A stretch of 19,396 nucleotides of DNA from Sabulitectum sp964604135 (GCA_964604135.1 CAZRXU010000043.1:1-19396); one strand, 5' to 3'. Positions 1-7,827 are shown, counted from the stretch's first letter. The notes: generated by a model from the letters alone, not told the origin. Numbers and translations are program-made.

Positions 1-811
1 TAACGCTGATCTCGCGAAGTATCACTTCAGTATCGTCAAAAGTGCTTTCCATATCATCGGCCATGTATGACAGAGTTGAACTGAGCACTGAAAGCTCATC
101 CATGAAAGACTGAATGTCGGTCATGAGCGGCACTGCGTTGCCTTTCATCTCATCCAGAGCGGATGACAACTCCACACCGAGATCATTGTATGTAACAAGA
201 ACCAGGTCAACATTATCCATTGTCTCGGCAATTCTGAACCCCAGGGAATCGAACTCCACATCTTCAAGAATCGTGTTTATTCTTGTCAGAGCAAGAATAG
301 CCTGATCGTTGAGCTCCTTGGCATCAAGGCTCTCCATTATCTCGAACAGTCTGGTAATGCCTGTTGTCACCGATTGAACGGTTCCCGATCTGACGGGAAT
401 CACAGGGAGATCCGGCTCGAAGGAAAGTTGATTCTGCCGGTACAACCTGCTTACAGAATCCGGCAGACTCTCGAGGTTTACATTCCTTAACCCTGTGATG
501 CCTGTAACGTACAGGGAAGCCACTATGGTATCATCAACTCTGAACTTTTCGTCTACAATTTGAAGAGTAACCTTCACCAGTTTTCCGTCAGGGGCTATCC
601 CTATGGAAACAACAGAGCCAACTGGAACTCCGTTGTAGTTAACAGCACTTCCAACATTCAACCCGCTGACACTCCAGGCGAAGTAACAGGCGTACTCGGT
701 ACTTGGATCCTTGGTAAAACCTCCCACCAACCAGAAAATGGCTCCAACAAAAAGAGTCATAATCAGCACAAAAAACACGCCAAGTCGCAATTTATTGGCT
801 TGTAATGCCAT
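1..811 (-). CDS. mlaD: MlaD-like MCE-domain protein, 3' end outside the window
   Basis: This is the periplasmic lipid-binding subunit of an Mla/MCE phospholipid transporter. The ATG at 811 lies 2 bases after the mlaF stop, so it is the third gene of the mlaE-mlaF-mlaD operon. The 270 visible residues begin with a short basic N-terminus, then one membrane anchor (about residues 10-31, rich in L, V and F), then an MCE domain (about 38-115) with the typical pattern GLNVGSAVNYNGVPVGSV and a later VTGITGLRNVNL. After about residue 150 comes a long acidic region with regular hydrophobic spacing, probably helical, as in MCE proteins that form a tunnel or needle. Known for the family: MCE subunits hexamerise on the MlaFE core and shuttle lipids. 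The C-terminus is missing, so total length and any second MCE domain are unknown. Family assignment is secure; transport direction is not. Confidence 0.9.
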   Translation of the reverse strand, partial: MALQANKLRLGVFFVLIMTLFVGAIFWLVGGFTKDPSTEYACYFAWSVSGLNVGSAVNYNGVPVGSVVSIGIAPDGKLVKVTLQIVDEKFRVDDTIVASLYVTGITGLRNVNLESLPDSVSRLYRQNQLSFEPDLPVIPVRSGTVQSVTTGITRLFEIMESLDAKELNDQAILALTRINTILEDVEFDSLGFRIAETMDNVDLVLVTYNDLGVELSSALDEMKGNAVPLMTDIQSFMDELSVLSSTLSYMADDMESTFDDTEVILREISV

Positions 812-813
812 TA

Positions 814-1563
814 CTACTCTCCAATCTTTCTGCCAAAAAATGATCTGACCCTGGGATCTTCAGAATGGTCAGCCAGATCGCGGGCGGTTCCGGAAGCAAT
901 TATACCCTGTGCCTCCGGGTCAAGCATAATAACTCTGTCTGAGATAGCAAAAATACTGTTCAATTCATGGGTAACGATGACCAGCGTGGTTCCCAGAGAC
1001 CGGTTCACCGACAGTATTGTATTATCAAGCTCTGCGGAAGTCACTGGATCAAGACCTGCGGAAGGTTCATCGAAGAACAGTATCTCCGGGTCAAGAACCA
1101 TTGCCCTTGCAAGACCAGCTCTTTTTTGCATTCCTCCTGAGATCTCAAGGGGATTCTCGTTTGCAGCATGAGCCATACCCACCAGCTCCAGTTTACTCAT
1201 TGCAACATCCCTCATCTCGGCTCTGGTAAGGCTGGTAAACTCTTTCAGAGGCAGTATTACATTCTCCACAACCGTGTAGTTTCCCAGAAGAGCTCCCGAC
1301 TGAAAAAGAACACCCCATCTGCGCCTGGCTGATGTGAGTGCTTCGGGACTGCTCCAGATATCAACGCCATCAAAATATATTTTCCCGGAATACGGCTTCT
1401 GCAAACCGAGCATATAGTTAATAGTGGTCGATTTGCCGCATCCGCTTCTTCCCACAATAACCAGAACTTCACTTTTGAAAGCTTCCATAGTTACATCTTT
1501 CAGAACTATTTTGCCTTCGTAACCGCCGGTAAGAGACTCAACCTGAATTATTTTATCGCTCAC
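814..1563 (-). CDS. mlaF: MlaF-like ABC transporter ATPase
   Basis: Cytoplasmic ATPase of the Mla lipid transporter, 249 residues, a usual length. Visible motifs are Walker A GRSGCGKST (38-46), Q-loop FQSGALL (about 87-93), signature ISGGMQKR (141-148), Walker B ILFFDEP with D-loop SAGLD (161-172) and switch histidine in VTHE (His199). FQSGALL and SGGMQKR are typical of MlaF rather than of import or drug-export ATPases. The start codon is GTG at 1563 and overlaps the mlaE TGA stop as GTGA, so the two are probably translationally coupled. mlaD follows after 2 bases. Family knowledge: MlaF dimerises under MlaE and drives lipid transfer to or from the MCE ring. Function is confident from motifs and gene order together. 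Confidence 0.93.
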   Translation of the reverse strand: MSDKIIQVESLTGGYEGKIVLKDVTMEAFKSEVLVIVGRSGCGKSTTINYMLGLQKPYSGKIYFDGVDIWSSPEALTSARRRWGVLFQSGALLGNYTVVENVILPLKEFTSLTRAEMRDVAMSKLELVGMAHAANENPLEISGGMQKRAGLARAMVLDPEILFFDEPSAGLDPVTSAELDNTILSVNRSLGTTLVIVTHELNSIFAISDRVIMLDPEAQGIIASGTARDLADHSEDPRVRSFFGRKIGE

Positions 1564-2657
1564 AGTGTCAGCCCCGGCCTTATGTGAATAAACAGAAGCG
1601 ATAACAGTGCGTCTACCAGAATAACAAGAAAAATACTTACCACCACCGCCGAGGTTGTTGCTCTTCCAACAGAGGCAGGACCGCCTTTGACCCTCATTCC
1701 CATATACGAACCTGTTATGGAAATTATCGTAGAGTAGAAAAAGCCCTTGATCACACCCCAGTAAAGGTCAAACGGAATAAGTGCCTTTTTTACCTCGGCA
1801 ATGTAAACCACTGCAGGCATTTTAAGGAACATACCCCCGGCTGCAAGACCACCGGCCATACCGGCAAAGTTCGCGGCAGTAACAAGAAGGGGCATAACCG
1901 CAAACAGTGCAATCATCTTGGGTGTAACAATGTAACCGTAAAGATTGAACCCCATAACCTCCAGAGCATCGATCTCCTGACGCACCTTCATGGTTCCTAT
2001 TTCCGCGGCAAAAGCGGAACCTGATCTTCCGGCAACAAGAACAGCAGTCATCATGGGAGCAATTTCCCAGCAAATGCTGTACGCCAGAAGGGCGGGCATG
2101 AACAGTTCGCCGCCGAACTGACTCATCTGGTACCCTGCCTGATATCCCAAGACAACACCCATCAACCAGTTCAGCGTGATAATAATGGGTATGGCCATAA
2201 CACCAGACTGCTCCATGTAGTACGCCGTTATCGAACCTCTTATTTTTCCGGAGAAAAGCGCCTTGAATGCTTTTCCGGAAAAAGCTGCCAGCCCGTACAC
2301 TGTACGCCATGTTGCCAGAACCTTGTCTCCTATGTCTTCAAAATTGTAAAGAAGTGTGTGTGCCTCTGTTGGCGGTGCCGGCCAGTTGTCAATGGCTTTG
2401 AACCTGTCGAATATCTGCTGTGTATCACTGTTCATTCCAATGAGCTTGAACACTCTTCCTGACGCCTCTGCAGCCTCGGCAATAGACCAGATACGCACTG
2501 CTACGGCGGTATCTATACTCTGACAGTTACTGAAATCAACGGTAATGCTTTCCTCGGAACCAGCGCCCAGTACACGGGTAACTCTTTTAAGATCTCTAAC
2601 CGTGAATCTTCCAGAAAGACTGACCGTATTACCGTTATTGACAATTCTACCGTTCAA
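1560..2657 (-). CDS. mlaE: MlaE-like lipid ABC permease with N-terminal STAS domain
   Basis: Inner-membrane permease of the Mla transporter, 365 residues. Residues about 1-95 form a STAS-like domain (conserved region around CQSIDTAVAVRIW), which in enterobacteria is the separate protein MlaB; residues about 115-365 are the MlaE permease. The permease has the family stretches GYQAGYQMSQFG, AGRSGSAFAAEIGTMKV and QEIDALEVMG, followed by four or five hydrophobic helices. STAS-MlaE fusions are known in several phyla, and no separate mlaB is seen. The start is TTG at 2657, because no ATG occurs in frame before the middle of the STAS domain; GGTGA lies 7 bases upstream. It is the first gene of the operon. 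Its own promoter is not clear in the short gap upstream, which carries a plus-strand promoter instead. Confidence 0.92.
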   Translation of the reverse strand: MNGRIVNNGNTVSLSGRFTVRDLKRVTRVLGAGSEESITVDFSNCQSIDTAVAVRIWSIAEAAEASGRVFKLIGMNSDTQQIFDRFKAIDNWPAPPTEAHTLLYNFEDIGDKVLATWRTVYGLAAFSGKAFKALFSGKIRGSITAYYMEQSGVMAIPIIITLNWLMGVVLGYQAGYQMSQFGGELFMPALLAYSICWEIAPMMTAVLVAGRSGSAFAAEIGTMKVRQEIDALEVMGFNLYGYIVTPKMIALFAVMPLLVTAANFAGMAGGLAAGGMFLKMPAVVYIAEVKKALIPFDLYWGVIKGFFYSTIISITGSYMGMRVKGGPASVGRATTSAVVVSIFLVILVDALLSLLFIHIRPGLTL

Positions 2658-2687
2658 AAATATTTCACCGGCCTTTCAGCACTCAGG

Positions 2688-2716
2688 TTGCCTGCACAAT
2701 CAAGGGATGTTAATAT
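2688..2716 (+). promoter_or_regulatory. Sigma-70-like promoter for the small membrane protein gene
   Basis: A -35 box TTGCCT (2688-2693) and a -10 box TAATAT (2711-2716) are separated by exactly 17 bases. Transcription would begin near 2723, about 50 bases before the candidate ORF at 2770. It points away from mlaE and no other plus-strand gene lies downstream. Predicted by eye. Confidence 0.55.
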
Positions 2717-2769
2717 ACATACATGGGGGAGATTTAGGTATTCGTCATCACTGTTTAATCTGGAGGTAT

Positions 2770-2910
2770 ATGTTGGGCACTATTGTGTTTATTATTCTCA
2801 GGTTCGGCTTTGGAATCAATAACTACGGAGACGGTCAGACACTTGCTACTCTGGTTTCACTCGACACCATAGCATTCCTGCTTCTGCTGCATTTCAGGAA
2901 AATGAAATAG
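2770..2910 (+). CDS. Small hypothetical membrane protein, 46 residues
   Basis: I do not recognise this protein. It reads MLGTIVFIILRFG at the start, then a polar loop with NNYGDGQ, then a second hydrophobic stretch around TIAFLLLLHF and a basic tail RKMK, so it would make a two-helix hairpin or one helix plus an amphipathic segment. Three things favour a real gene: a promoter with perfect spacing at 2688-2716, a GGAGG at 2762-2766, and codon choice like that of the neighbours (CTG, CTT, GGC, GGA). The GGAGG is only 3 bases from the ATG at 2770 but 6 bases from the next codon, TTG at 2773, which may be the real start, since TTG starts occur nearby. It converges on the ABC ATPase gene with stops 1 base apart. 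The frame stays open further upstream, but only as antisense of mlaE. Confidence 0.5.
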   Translation: MLGTIVFIILRFGFGINNYGDGQTLATLVSLDTIAFLLLLHFRKMK

Positions 2911-2911
2911 T

Positions 2912-3649
2912 TTACTGATCCACCAATTCCTCAAATGTCTGCCTGAACGACAGCAGCACTTCGGTGAAGGCACTTGAAAGGCGGTCTCTGGGCCATTCCA
3001 AGCTAACCATTTCGTCGCGCACGATTCTTCCGGGTCTGTGCCCCATTACCACTATTCTGTCTGCAAGATACACAGCTTCTTCAATGCTGTGTGTAACGAA
3101 AACCACAGTTGTAGACAGGCTTTCGCACAGTTTTCTAAGCATCTCCTGCAGATTGATGCCTGTTCTGGTATCAAGAGAAGCAAAAGGTTCGTCGAGCAAC
3201 AGAATATCAGGCTTCGTAACAAGCCCTCTTGCCAACGCTGTTCTCTGCTGCATACCACCTGATAGCTCGTGTGGAAAACTTCTGCGGAATTCGTACAGCC
3301 CTACATTTTTCAACATTTCCCCAGCCTGGGATCGGCACAATCCTGATTTCATACCTTTTGCTTTAAGGGGAAACATCACATTAGATTCCACTGTCATCCA
3401 GGGAAACAAAGCACCCTGCTGAAAGACATAACCCAGGTTACCGCTTCCCATGGTTATTTTCCCGCTGTCTGCCGACTCAAGACGGGACAGAATACGAAGC
3501 AAAGTGGTTTTTCCGCATCCGGTGGGGCCCAACAAACACAGGAACTGACCGTTTTCCACTGTCAGGCCCACAGGCCCTAGAACAGAAAGTTTTCCTCCAG
3601 ATGAATCACTGTATGATTTCTCAATATCTCTGAAGCTGAAAGATATCAC
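2912..3649 (-). CDS. NitT/TauT-type ABC transporter ATPase
   Basis: ATPase subunit of an importer of the nitrate/sulfonate/taurine class, 245 residues. It shows Walker A GPTGCGKTT (41-49), Q-loop YVFQQGALFPWMTV (74-87), signature LSGGMQQR (129-136), Walker B ILLLDEPFASLD (149-160) and switch histidine VTHSIEEA (His187). The PWMTV and HSIEEA forms are characteristic of the SsuB/TauB group. The start is GTG at 3649, directly after the TAG of the permease gene with no spacer, so it is the last gene of a binding protein-permease-ATPase operon. No clear terminator follows; the gene ends 1 base from a convergent small ORF. The ATPase does not reveal the substrate. Confidence 0.93.
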   Translation of the reverse strand: MISFSFRDIEKSYSDSSGGKLSVLGPVGLTVENGQFLCLLGPTGCGKTTLLRILSRLESADSGKITMGSGNLGYVFQQGALFPWMTVESNVMFPLKAKGMKSGLCRSQAGEMLKNVGLYEFRRSFPHELSGGMQQRTALARGLVTKPDILLLDEPFASLDTRTGINLQEMLRKLCESLSTTVVFVTHSIEEAVYLADRIVVMGHRPGRIVRDEMVSLEWPRDRLSSAFTEVLLSFRQTFEELVDQ

Positions 3650-4516
3650 CTACCGCTCCCTCGATCTCAAGAGCAGCCAGCGGTCTCCGGCAAACTCCAG
3701 CCCTCTGGAAAAAACAAACCCTATTACAGCAATTACGAAGATGCAGGCGAGCATTATATCAAGTCTTGAAAGCTGGTAAGAGTACCTCAGAAGATAACCG
3801 ATGCCGGAATTTGTACCGGGAAGCATTTCCGCCGCAATTATCACCATCCAGCATCTGCCCACAGCCATTCTGTAGCCTGTGAAAATATCCGGAAGTGAAG
3901 CTGGAAGAAGAACATGCCTGAAGATAAAAGACCTGCTGGCTCCAAGCACACGGGCAGCCTCCACATATACTTTTCTTACTCCCCGTACACCGTGCATCGT
4001 TTCAAGGATAACAGGGAAAACACCGCCCCATGCCAGTATAAATATCATCCCTATCTGAAGCTCGTTCAGTATGTGCCTCGTGTATTTGAGGTTGTTCATT
4101 CCCAGAACTTCCGTAAACGAAGTGTCTTTGAACACAATTATCGAAAGCGGCAGCAACGCAATCGGTGAAAGAGGTCTTGCAAGCTCAGTAACAACCGAAG
4201 TGAATTTCCTGAAGCCTGTGTTTGCACCCATCATGAAACCCAAAGGTGTTCCCACAACAATAGCAATCAAGAGGCCAAGCAATACACGAACAAGACTAAC
4301 GCCGATGTTCCAGAGCAGAGACCCGCAACTAAGAATGTCTTCTGCCGGATGAGAAAGGATCTGAAATACATCAGAGGGTGGTGGCAGAAGACTGCCGCCC
4401 CCGTAAAAACTCCACGCTGCAAGAAGCAAAACAGGAACAAGAAGCCCTGGCAGGAGATCTTTTATCCCCTGCCAGGAAACCTTTGTGCACTCTTCAGACG
4501 GAACCTGGCCGCCCAC
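3650..4516 (-). CDS. NitT/TauT-type ABC transporter permease
   Basis: Inner-membrane permease of the same importer, 288 residues, about six hydrophobic segments. The cytoplasmic EAA loop that contacts the ATPase is clear at about 186-215 (VEAARVLGASRSFIF followed by LLPASLPDIFTG), and ARPLSPIALLPLSII (113-127) is typical of SsuC/TauC. Between that stretch and the next helix (ILAWGGVFPVI) there is an extra segment of roughly 20 residues, about 129-155, which the usual family members I recall lack. The start is GTG at 4516, supported by GGGGA 5 bases upstream and a 9-base gap from the binding-protein stop. Family and role are secure. The transported compound is unknown. Confidence 0.92.
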   Translation of the reverse strand: MGGQVPSEECTKVSWQGIKDLLPGLLVPVLLLAAWSFYGGGSLLPPPSDVFQILSHPAEDILSCGSLLWNIGVSLVRVLLGLLIAIVVGTPLGFMMGANTGFRKFTSVVTELARPLSPIALLPLSIIVFKDTSFTEVLGMNNLKYTRHILNELQIGMIFILAWGGVFPVILETMHGVRGVRKVYVEAARVLGASRSFIFRHVLLPASLPDIFTGYRMAVGRCWMVIIAAEMLPGTNSGIGYLLRYSYQLSRLDIMLACIFVIAVIGFVFSRGLEFAGDRWLLLRSRER

Positions 4517-4525
4517 AGAAATCCC

Positions 4526-5731
4526 CTACCTGTATTCTTCCGGCAACAGGCTGAAATCTGAGATTATATCAATCTCTGCAGCTTCGTCTGCATCCATAAG
4601 AGGTCCGCTGAAAACGCTCAGCCCCCTCATATGATCCATGATTGCACTCATGTTGGAAGCCCACGCGTCGGTAACATGAACGTCGTAAAGACTGGTAGCC
4701 ATAGATACCAGCTCCACTTCAAGAGGAGTGCCTATCCACTCGGAGGCTGCCGCAGCGACCTCTTCAGGGTTTTCATTGATAAACTCTGTAGCGTATGCAA
4801 AAAGCTCAAGCGCTGCTGCAACCTCATGCGGCTTTGCTGCAATAACCTCTTCTGTCGCTGCAATTCCACAGCAGGGGTGATCATGAAAATCGCCGGGGGG
4901 AAGCATTGAAAGTTCAGCAACACATTTACCGATGCCGTTGAACTCTGCCATGGCGCATGCAGGGTTGTTAGACACATAAGCGTCGATCAGACCTTCCTGA
5001 AGCGCCGGATTGAGGTTGGGCTGCCCCTGGGCATTGTAAAGAATCACCCTGGCACCATCGACATCGCCTCCGGACATGGCAAATGGAACATCTGCTGCGG
5101 AAAGAGCGCTCTGGAATATTATAAGCGCTACAGCTTTCGGGCTCTTGAACCCAATTGTAACAGGTTCTTCCGAAGCGTTAACCCATGCAAGGAAACTGTC
5201 CCAGTCTGCAACAGCTTCGTTGTCTGTTTTCACAACCAGCATGTCTCCCCGCTGGTGAAGTGGGCTTACTATTTTAATGGGATTTCCCTGGTCAATACTC
5301 GCTACAAACGGCACGACACCGCCGAAGCCCATCTCAAAAAGACCTGCACTCATATTGTTGGGCACATTGATAGCACCCTGTGATTGTATAAACTCAATCT
5401 CAGCCACCTGCTGATTGTCCTTTATCAGGGCGTAGAAATTCTCGCCCAGAGGAATCAGGTAAACCGGATAAAGGTCATGCATCATTTCACTTCTAAGTGC
5501 TGATACAAACACTGCAGAGTGATGATCCTGCTTCACAAATCCAATTTTCAGCGGAACAGCGTCTGCGCTGAGAACTACATCCTCTATGGGTATATTGCTC
5601 AAGCCAGTTTCTTCGACTGGTGCAACATCCTCCACCTGATTGTCAGCCGCTGGCTGCGGTATTTCTTCCCCGCATCCCGCGATAAACAGAACAGCCAACA
5701 GCGTCAGAACAGACAATAGTATCTTGTTCAT
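4526..5731 (-). CDS. NitT/TauT-type substrate-binding lipoprotein
   Basis: Solute-binding protein of the importer, 401 residues. I chose the ATG at 5731 (MNKILL) over the longer open frame from 5833 because it gives a clean lipoprotein signal peptide with lipobox IAGC (lipidated Cys20) and has GGAGGGG just upstream. Gly at +2 and the following acidic, proline-rich linker suggest a tethered periplasmic protein. The mature part begins with VPLKIGFVKQDHHSAVFVSA, and the strand-turn region PNNMSAGLFEMGFGGVVPF resembles the SsuA/NMT1-like fold. Cysteines at 259, 270, 287 and 288 (PCCG) could form disulfides. It is the first gene of the operon, read from the promoter at 5845-5873. Sulfonate, nitrate, pyrimidine or another small anion are all possible substrates; nothing in the sequence decides. 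Confidence 0.88.
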   Translation of the reverse strand: MNKILLSVLTLLAVLFIAGCGEEIPQPAADNQVEDVAPVEETGLSNIPIEDVVLSADAVPLKIGFVKQDHHSAVFVSALRSEMMHDLYPVYLIPLGENFYALIKDNQQVAEIEFIQSQGAINVPNNMSAGLFEMGFGGVVPFVASIDQGNPIKIVSPLHQRGDMLVVKTDNEAVADWDSFLAWVNASEEPVTIGFKSPKAVALIIFQSALSAADVPFAMSGGDVDGARVILYNAQGQPNLNPALQEGLIDAYVSNNPACAMAEFNGIGKCVAELSMLPPGDFHDHPCCGIAATEEVIAAKPHEVAAALELFAYATEFINENPEEVAAAASEWIGTPLEVELVSMATSLYDVHVTDAWASNMSAIMDHMRGLSVFSGPLMDADEAAEIDIISDFSLLPEEYR

Positions 5732-5844
5732 AACCCCTCCGATGTTTTTTGCGTAAATTCTCCCTGCGAACAGATCTAGAACATCTGCCCGGTTGTGCTG
5801 AATCACAAAAAGCAGTGCAGCTAGAACCAGCAACTGCCGACTGA

Positions 5845-5873
5845 ATACTAAACCGTTTCGTGAACCTCGTCAA
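5845..5873 (-). promoter_or_regulatory. Sigma-70-like promoter for the NitT/TauT importer operon
   Basis: On the minus strand a -35 box TTGACG (5868-5873) and a -10 box TAGTAT (5845-5850) have a 17-base spacer. Transcription would begin near 5838 and leave a leader of about 107 bases before the ATG at 5731. The leader has no obvious strong hairpin. Judged by eye. Confidence 0.6.
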
Positions 5874-6212
5874 CGGTATAATTTTATGCTATACCTGCCT
5901 TTCCAAACATGAGTTTCATGATTTAATGCTTGCGTTATACTGTGTTTTACAAGTAGTATATTAATGCTCGCGCTAGTGTTTTAGAAGACCTTGTCGTAAC
6001 TTGCACAGCGTTACTTAATCACGAGCTTCACACCCAGGAATCAACAATTTCCCGGATCCGCATTTGTTAACTCACGCTTCGCGACACGCTTTCCTACTGC
6101 TGCGTACTTAGTTACATAATCATCTTCGCCAAACATACCAGTACCAACAAATCGGATACATGCTTGTGTTTACTCACGTCTATACAGTAAAACCAGCTCC
6201 ACCAGCATTCGT
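5874..6212. other. Gene-poor spacer between divergent operons
   Basis: More than 300 bases with no convincing gene. It contains an imperfect tandem repeat (5923-5986), two near-identical decamers TTAACTCACG (6067-6076) and TTTACTCACG (6169-6178), and the CG-rich palindrome TCGCGA near 6079. On the minus strand a 31-residue frame runs from ATG 6136 to TGA 6041 (begins MFGEDDYVTKYAAVGKRVAK); its composition is protein-like but it has no good ribosome site and nothing I recognise. No tRNA, CRISPR or transposase remnant was seen. It is long for this compact region, so regulatory sites or a small RNA are possible. Confidence 0.5.
5923..5986. repeat. Imperfect tandem repeat pair
   Basis: Two copies begin TTAATGCT, continue with a GCG-containing block, and end TGTTTTA plus AAG: about 5923-5953 and 5961-5986, offset 38 bases. 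They differ by a few substitutions and a small length difference. Their place upstream of both divergent operons would suit binding sites for a regulator, but this is inference. Confidence 0.45.
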
Positions 6213-6215
6213 ATG

Positions 6216-6224
6216 TGTTATATT
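6216..6224 (+). promoter_or_regulatory. Extended -10 promoter of the HAD-EIIA-antiporter operon
   Basis: The sequence TGTTATATT is an extended -10 element (TG, one base, TATATT at 6219-6224). No good -35 box is seen 17 bases upstream, as is common for extended -10 promoters. The expected transcription start, 7 bases downstream, falls on the ATG at 6231, which has no ribosome-binding site, so the first gene may be read from a leaderless mRNA. Confidence 0.45.
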
Positions 6225-6230
6225 TGCGCT

Positions 6231-6977
6231 ATGAAAAACTTCAAAGCCAGGCTGGAAAATACAAAACTCTGGATTTTTGATGCAGACGACACTCTTTGGG
6301 AAAGCAGTTTGTACTTCAGACGTGCAGAGAATGATTTTGCTGCACTTATGCACAGTCTTGGTTACGATCCAAAAGAAATTATATCAGAAATACACACAAG
6401 AGACCTTGAAAGGCTTTCTGTAACCGGGTACGGAGCACGCCCATACATGTCTGTTCTTCGATCTGTACTTGAAGATAAAACCTGTAATCTAACACTATAT
6501 CTACTTAGAGCACTTGATGATATATCGTATTCGCTTATTCACCATCCACTTGTTCTGCTGCCTGGTGTACTTGATTCCATCACTAGAATGCATGCGTCTG
6601 GCAAACGAATGATCGTTTACACCATGGGTGAAGAAGACCACCAGACAGACAAGTTCAACCGCTCGGGAATATCTCACTTTTTTGAAAACTGCACTGTGGT
6701 TCCCGTTAAAACTGAAGATGCACTGAAACAGTTACTTACCTCTGCGGGAACAGCACCTGCCGAGGCTTGTATGATTGGAAACAGCCCAAGGTCAGACATA
6801 AATCCGGCTATTGGATGTGGCGTTAACGCACTTTATGTCCAGCGTCCACTTACCTGGCAGGCCGAGCAGATTGAGTTTGTCGAACCAGAGCTTGTTACAA
6901 CAGTTGCCGATCTCACCGAGGTGCTGCCGCTGGCAGGGCTGAACAGGATCGACTCAGCTCCCTCCGCTGAGGGATAA
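6231..6977 (+). CDS. HAD-superfamily phosphatase
   Basis: Probable cytoplasmic phosphohydrolase, 248 residues from ATG 6231 (MKNFKARL). All four HAD motifs are visible: motif I FDADDT with nucleophile Asp17 and acid/base Asp19; motif II VYTMG with Thr131; motif III Lys160 in VPVKTEDA; motif IV IGNSPRSDI with Asp189. The region between motifs I and II is helical, as expected for a C1 cap of the phosphoglycolate phosphatase or YigB type. An in-frame ATG at 6213 also exists, but neither start has a Shine-Dalgarno; 6231 matches the transcription start expected from the extended -10 element. It is the first gene of a four-gene operon, 17 bases before the EIIA gene. The substrate is unknown; the link with a PTS-like regulator and antiporters gives no direct clue. 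Confidence 0.85.
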   Translation: MKNFKARLENTKLWIFDADDTLWESSLYFRRAENDFAALMHSLGYDPKEIISEIHTRDLERLSVTGYGARPYMSVLRSVLEDKTCNLTLYLLRALDDISYSLIHHPLVLLPGVLDSITRMHASGKRMIVYTMGEEDHQTDKFNRSGISHFFENCTVVPVKTEDALKQLLTSAGTAPAEACMIGNSPRSDINPAIGCGVNALYVQRPLTWQAEQIEFVEPELVTTVADLTEVLPLAGLNRIDSAPSAEG

Positions 6978-6994
6978 CAATACTGGAGGACCGA

Positions 6995-7819
6995 ATGAAT
7001 CTTAGCGATATTCTTACCAAGGATACCATTGAAGTTAATGTTGAGCTGAAGAACAAAAAGCAGCTCATTGCAAAGATCGCAGAAATTGCCTGCAAACATC
7101 CTGCGCTGAATGACATTGCTCCACCTGAAGTTGAAAAACTTCTTTTTGAAAGAGAAGAACTGGCCTCTACAGGGCTTGGCAGCGGTGTGGCTGTTCCCCA
7201 CTGCAGAATAAAAGGTATAACCTCTTTTGCAGTTGGTATTGTTACCACCAGAAAAAGCATAGAATTCAACTCTGCAGACAACGAAAAAGTAGATATTTTT
7301 CCTTTCGTCATAGGTCCGGAAGACAACCCCAAAGAACACTTGAAAGTTCTTTCCGGCATGGCAAGACTTCTTAGAAATCCCGAAACCAGAGCCCGAATAA
7401 GAGAAGCTTCCACGCCACAGGAACTGTACGATTTTCTGGATAGCATTCTTAAAAGCAACGCTTCCTCATCTGAAACAAAGCCACTGGGGCCTGCAATGCG
7501 TATGCTTCATGTGTTCATTCGTGATGAAGACCTGTTCAATGATGTGCTGCAGGTGTTTGCATCCGGCGACTTGACCGGGGCAATGGTTCTGGAGGCGCAT
7601 GAATCAACAGAATACATGTCTAACATGCCTGTTTTTGCCGGATTCTGGAACAACGACCTCAATACCTTCAACAGGATTATAGTAGCCGTTGTTAAGGAAT
7701 CTCTCCTCAACCAGACGCTCAGAAACATCGAATATGTCTGCGGCGATTTTCGGGAGCAGACGGATGTGATGGTTACGGTCACTGACCTGCACCACGCCCT
7801 CGGCTCCCTGGATTTTTAG
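6995..7819 (+). CDS. PTS EIIA domain fused to a PII-like C-terminal domain
   Basis: A 274-residue protein with two parts. Residues 1-150 are a fructose/mannitol- or PtsN-type EIIA domain, with the phosphorylation motif GVAVPHC and active-site His69. Residues about 165-274 have the alternating pattern of a ferredoxin-like PII domain: strand LHVFIR, helix, strand GAMVLEA, a loop of about 25 residues in the T-loop position, strand RIIVAVV, helix, strand DVMVTVT, then a conserved-looking end. The PII assignment is my inference from strand order; the EIIA assignment is secure. The start ATG 6995 has GGAGG 5 bases upstream. No EIIB or EIIC partner is present. Two antiporter genes follow after 8 bases, so it probably regulates ion transport through its phosphorylation state and perhaps a bound nucleotide, rather than carrying sugar. 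Confidence 0.85.
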   Translation: MNLSDILTKDTIEVNVELKNKKQLIAKIAEIACKHPALNDIAPPEVEKLLFEREELASTGLGSGVAVPHCRIKGITSFAVGIVTTRKSIEFNSADNEKVDIFPFVIGPEDNPKEHLKVLSGMARLLRNPETRARIREASTPQELYDFLDSILKSNASSSETKPLGPAMRMLHVFIRDEDLFNDVLQVFASGDLTGAMVLEAHESTEYMSNMPVFAGFWNNDLNTFNRIIVAVVKESLLNQTLRNIEYVCGDFREQTDVMVTVTDLHHALGSLDF

Positions 7820-7827
7820 GGTTTATC

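Noticed and set aside
2545..2769. Upstream extension of the small plus-strand ORF to 121 codons
   Set aside because: The first part is antisense to the STAS domain of mlaE, and the predicted promoter lies inside the extension; only the part from 2770 looks coding.
5732..5833. Longer start for the substrate-binding protein at 5833
   Set aside because: It would place 34 residues before a perfect lipoprotein signal peptide; the ATG at 5731 has GGAGGGG upstream.
5874..6212. tRNA gene, CRISPR array or insertion-sequence remnant in the long spacer
   Set aside because: No T-arm consensus, no regular repeat-spacer units, and no terminal inverted repeats or transposase motifs were found by eye.
6833..7458. 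Two long minus-strand frames opposite the EIIA gene
   Set aside because: The EIIA motif with His69 and a good ribosome site support the plus strand; the minus frames overlap each other and look like nothing known.
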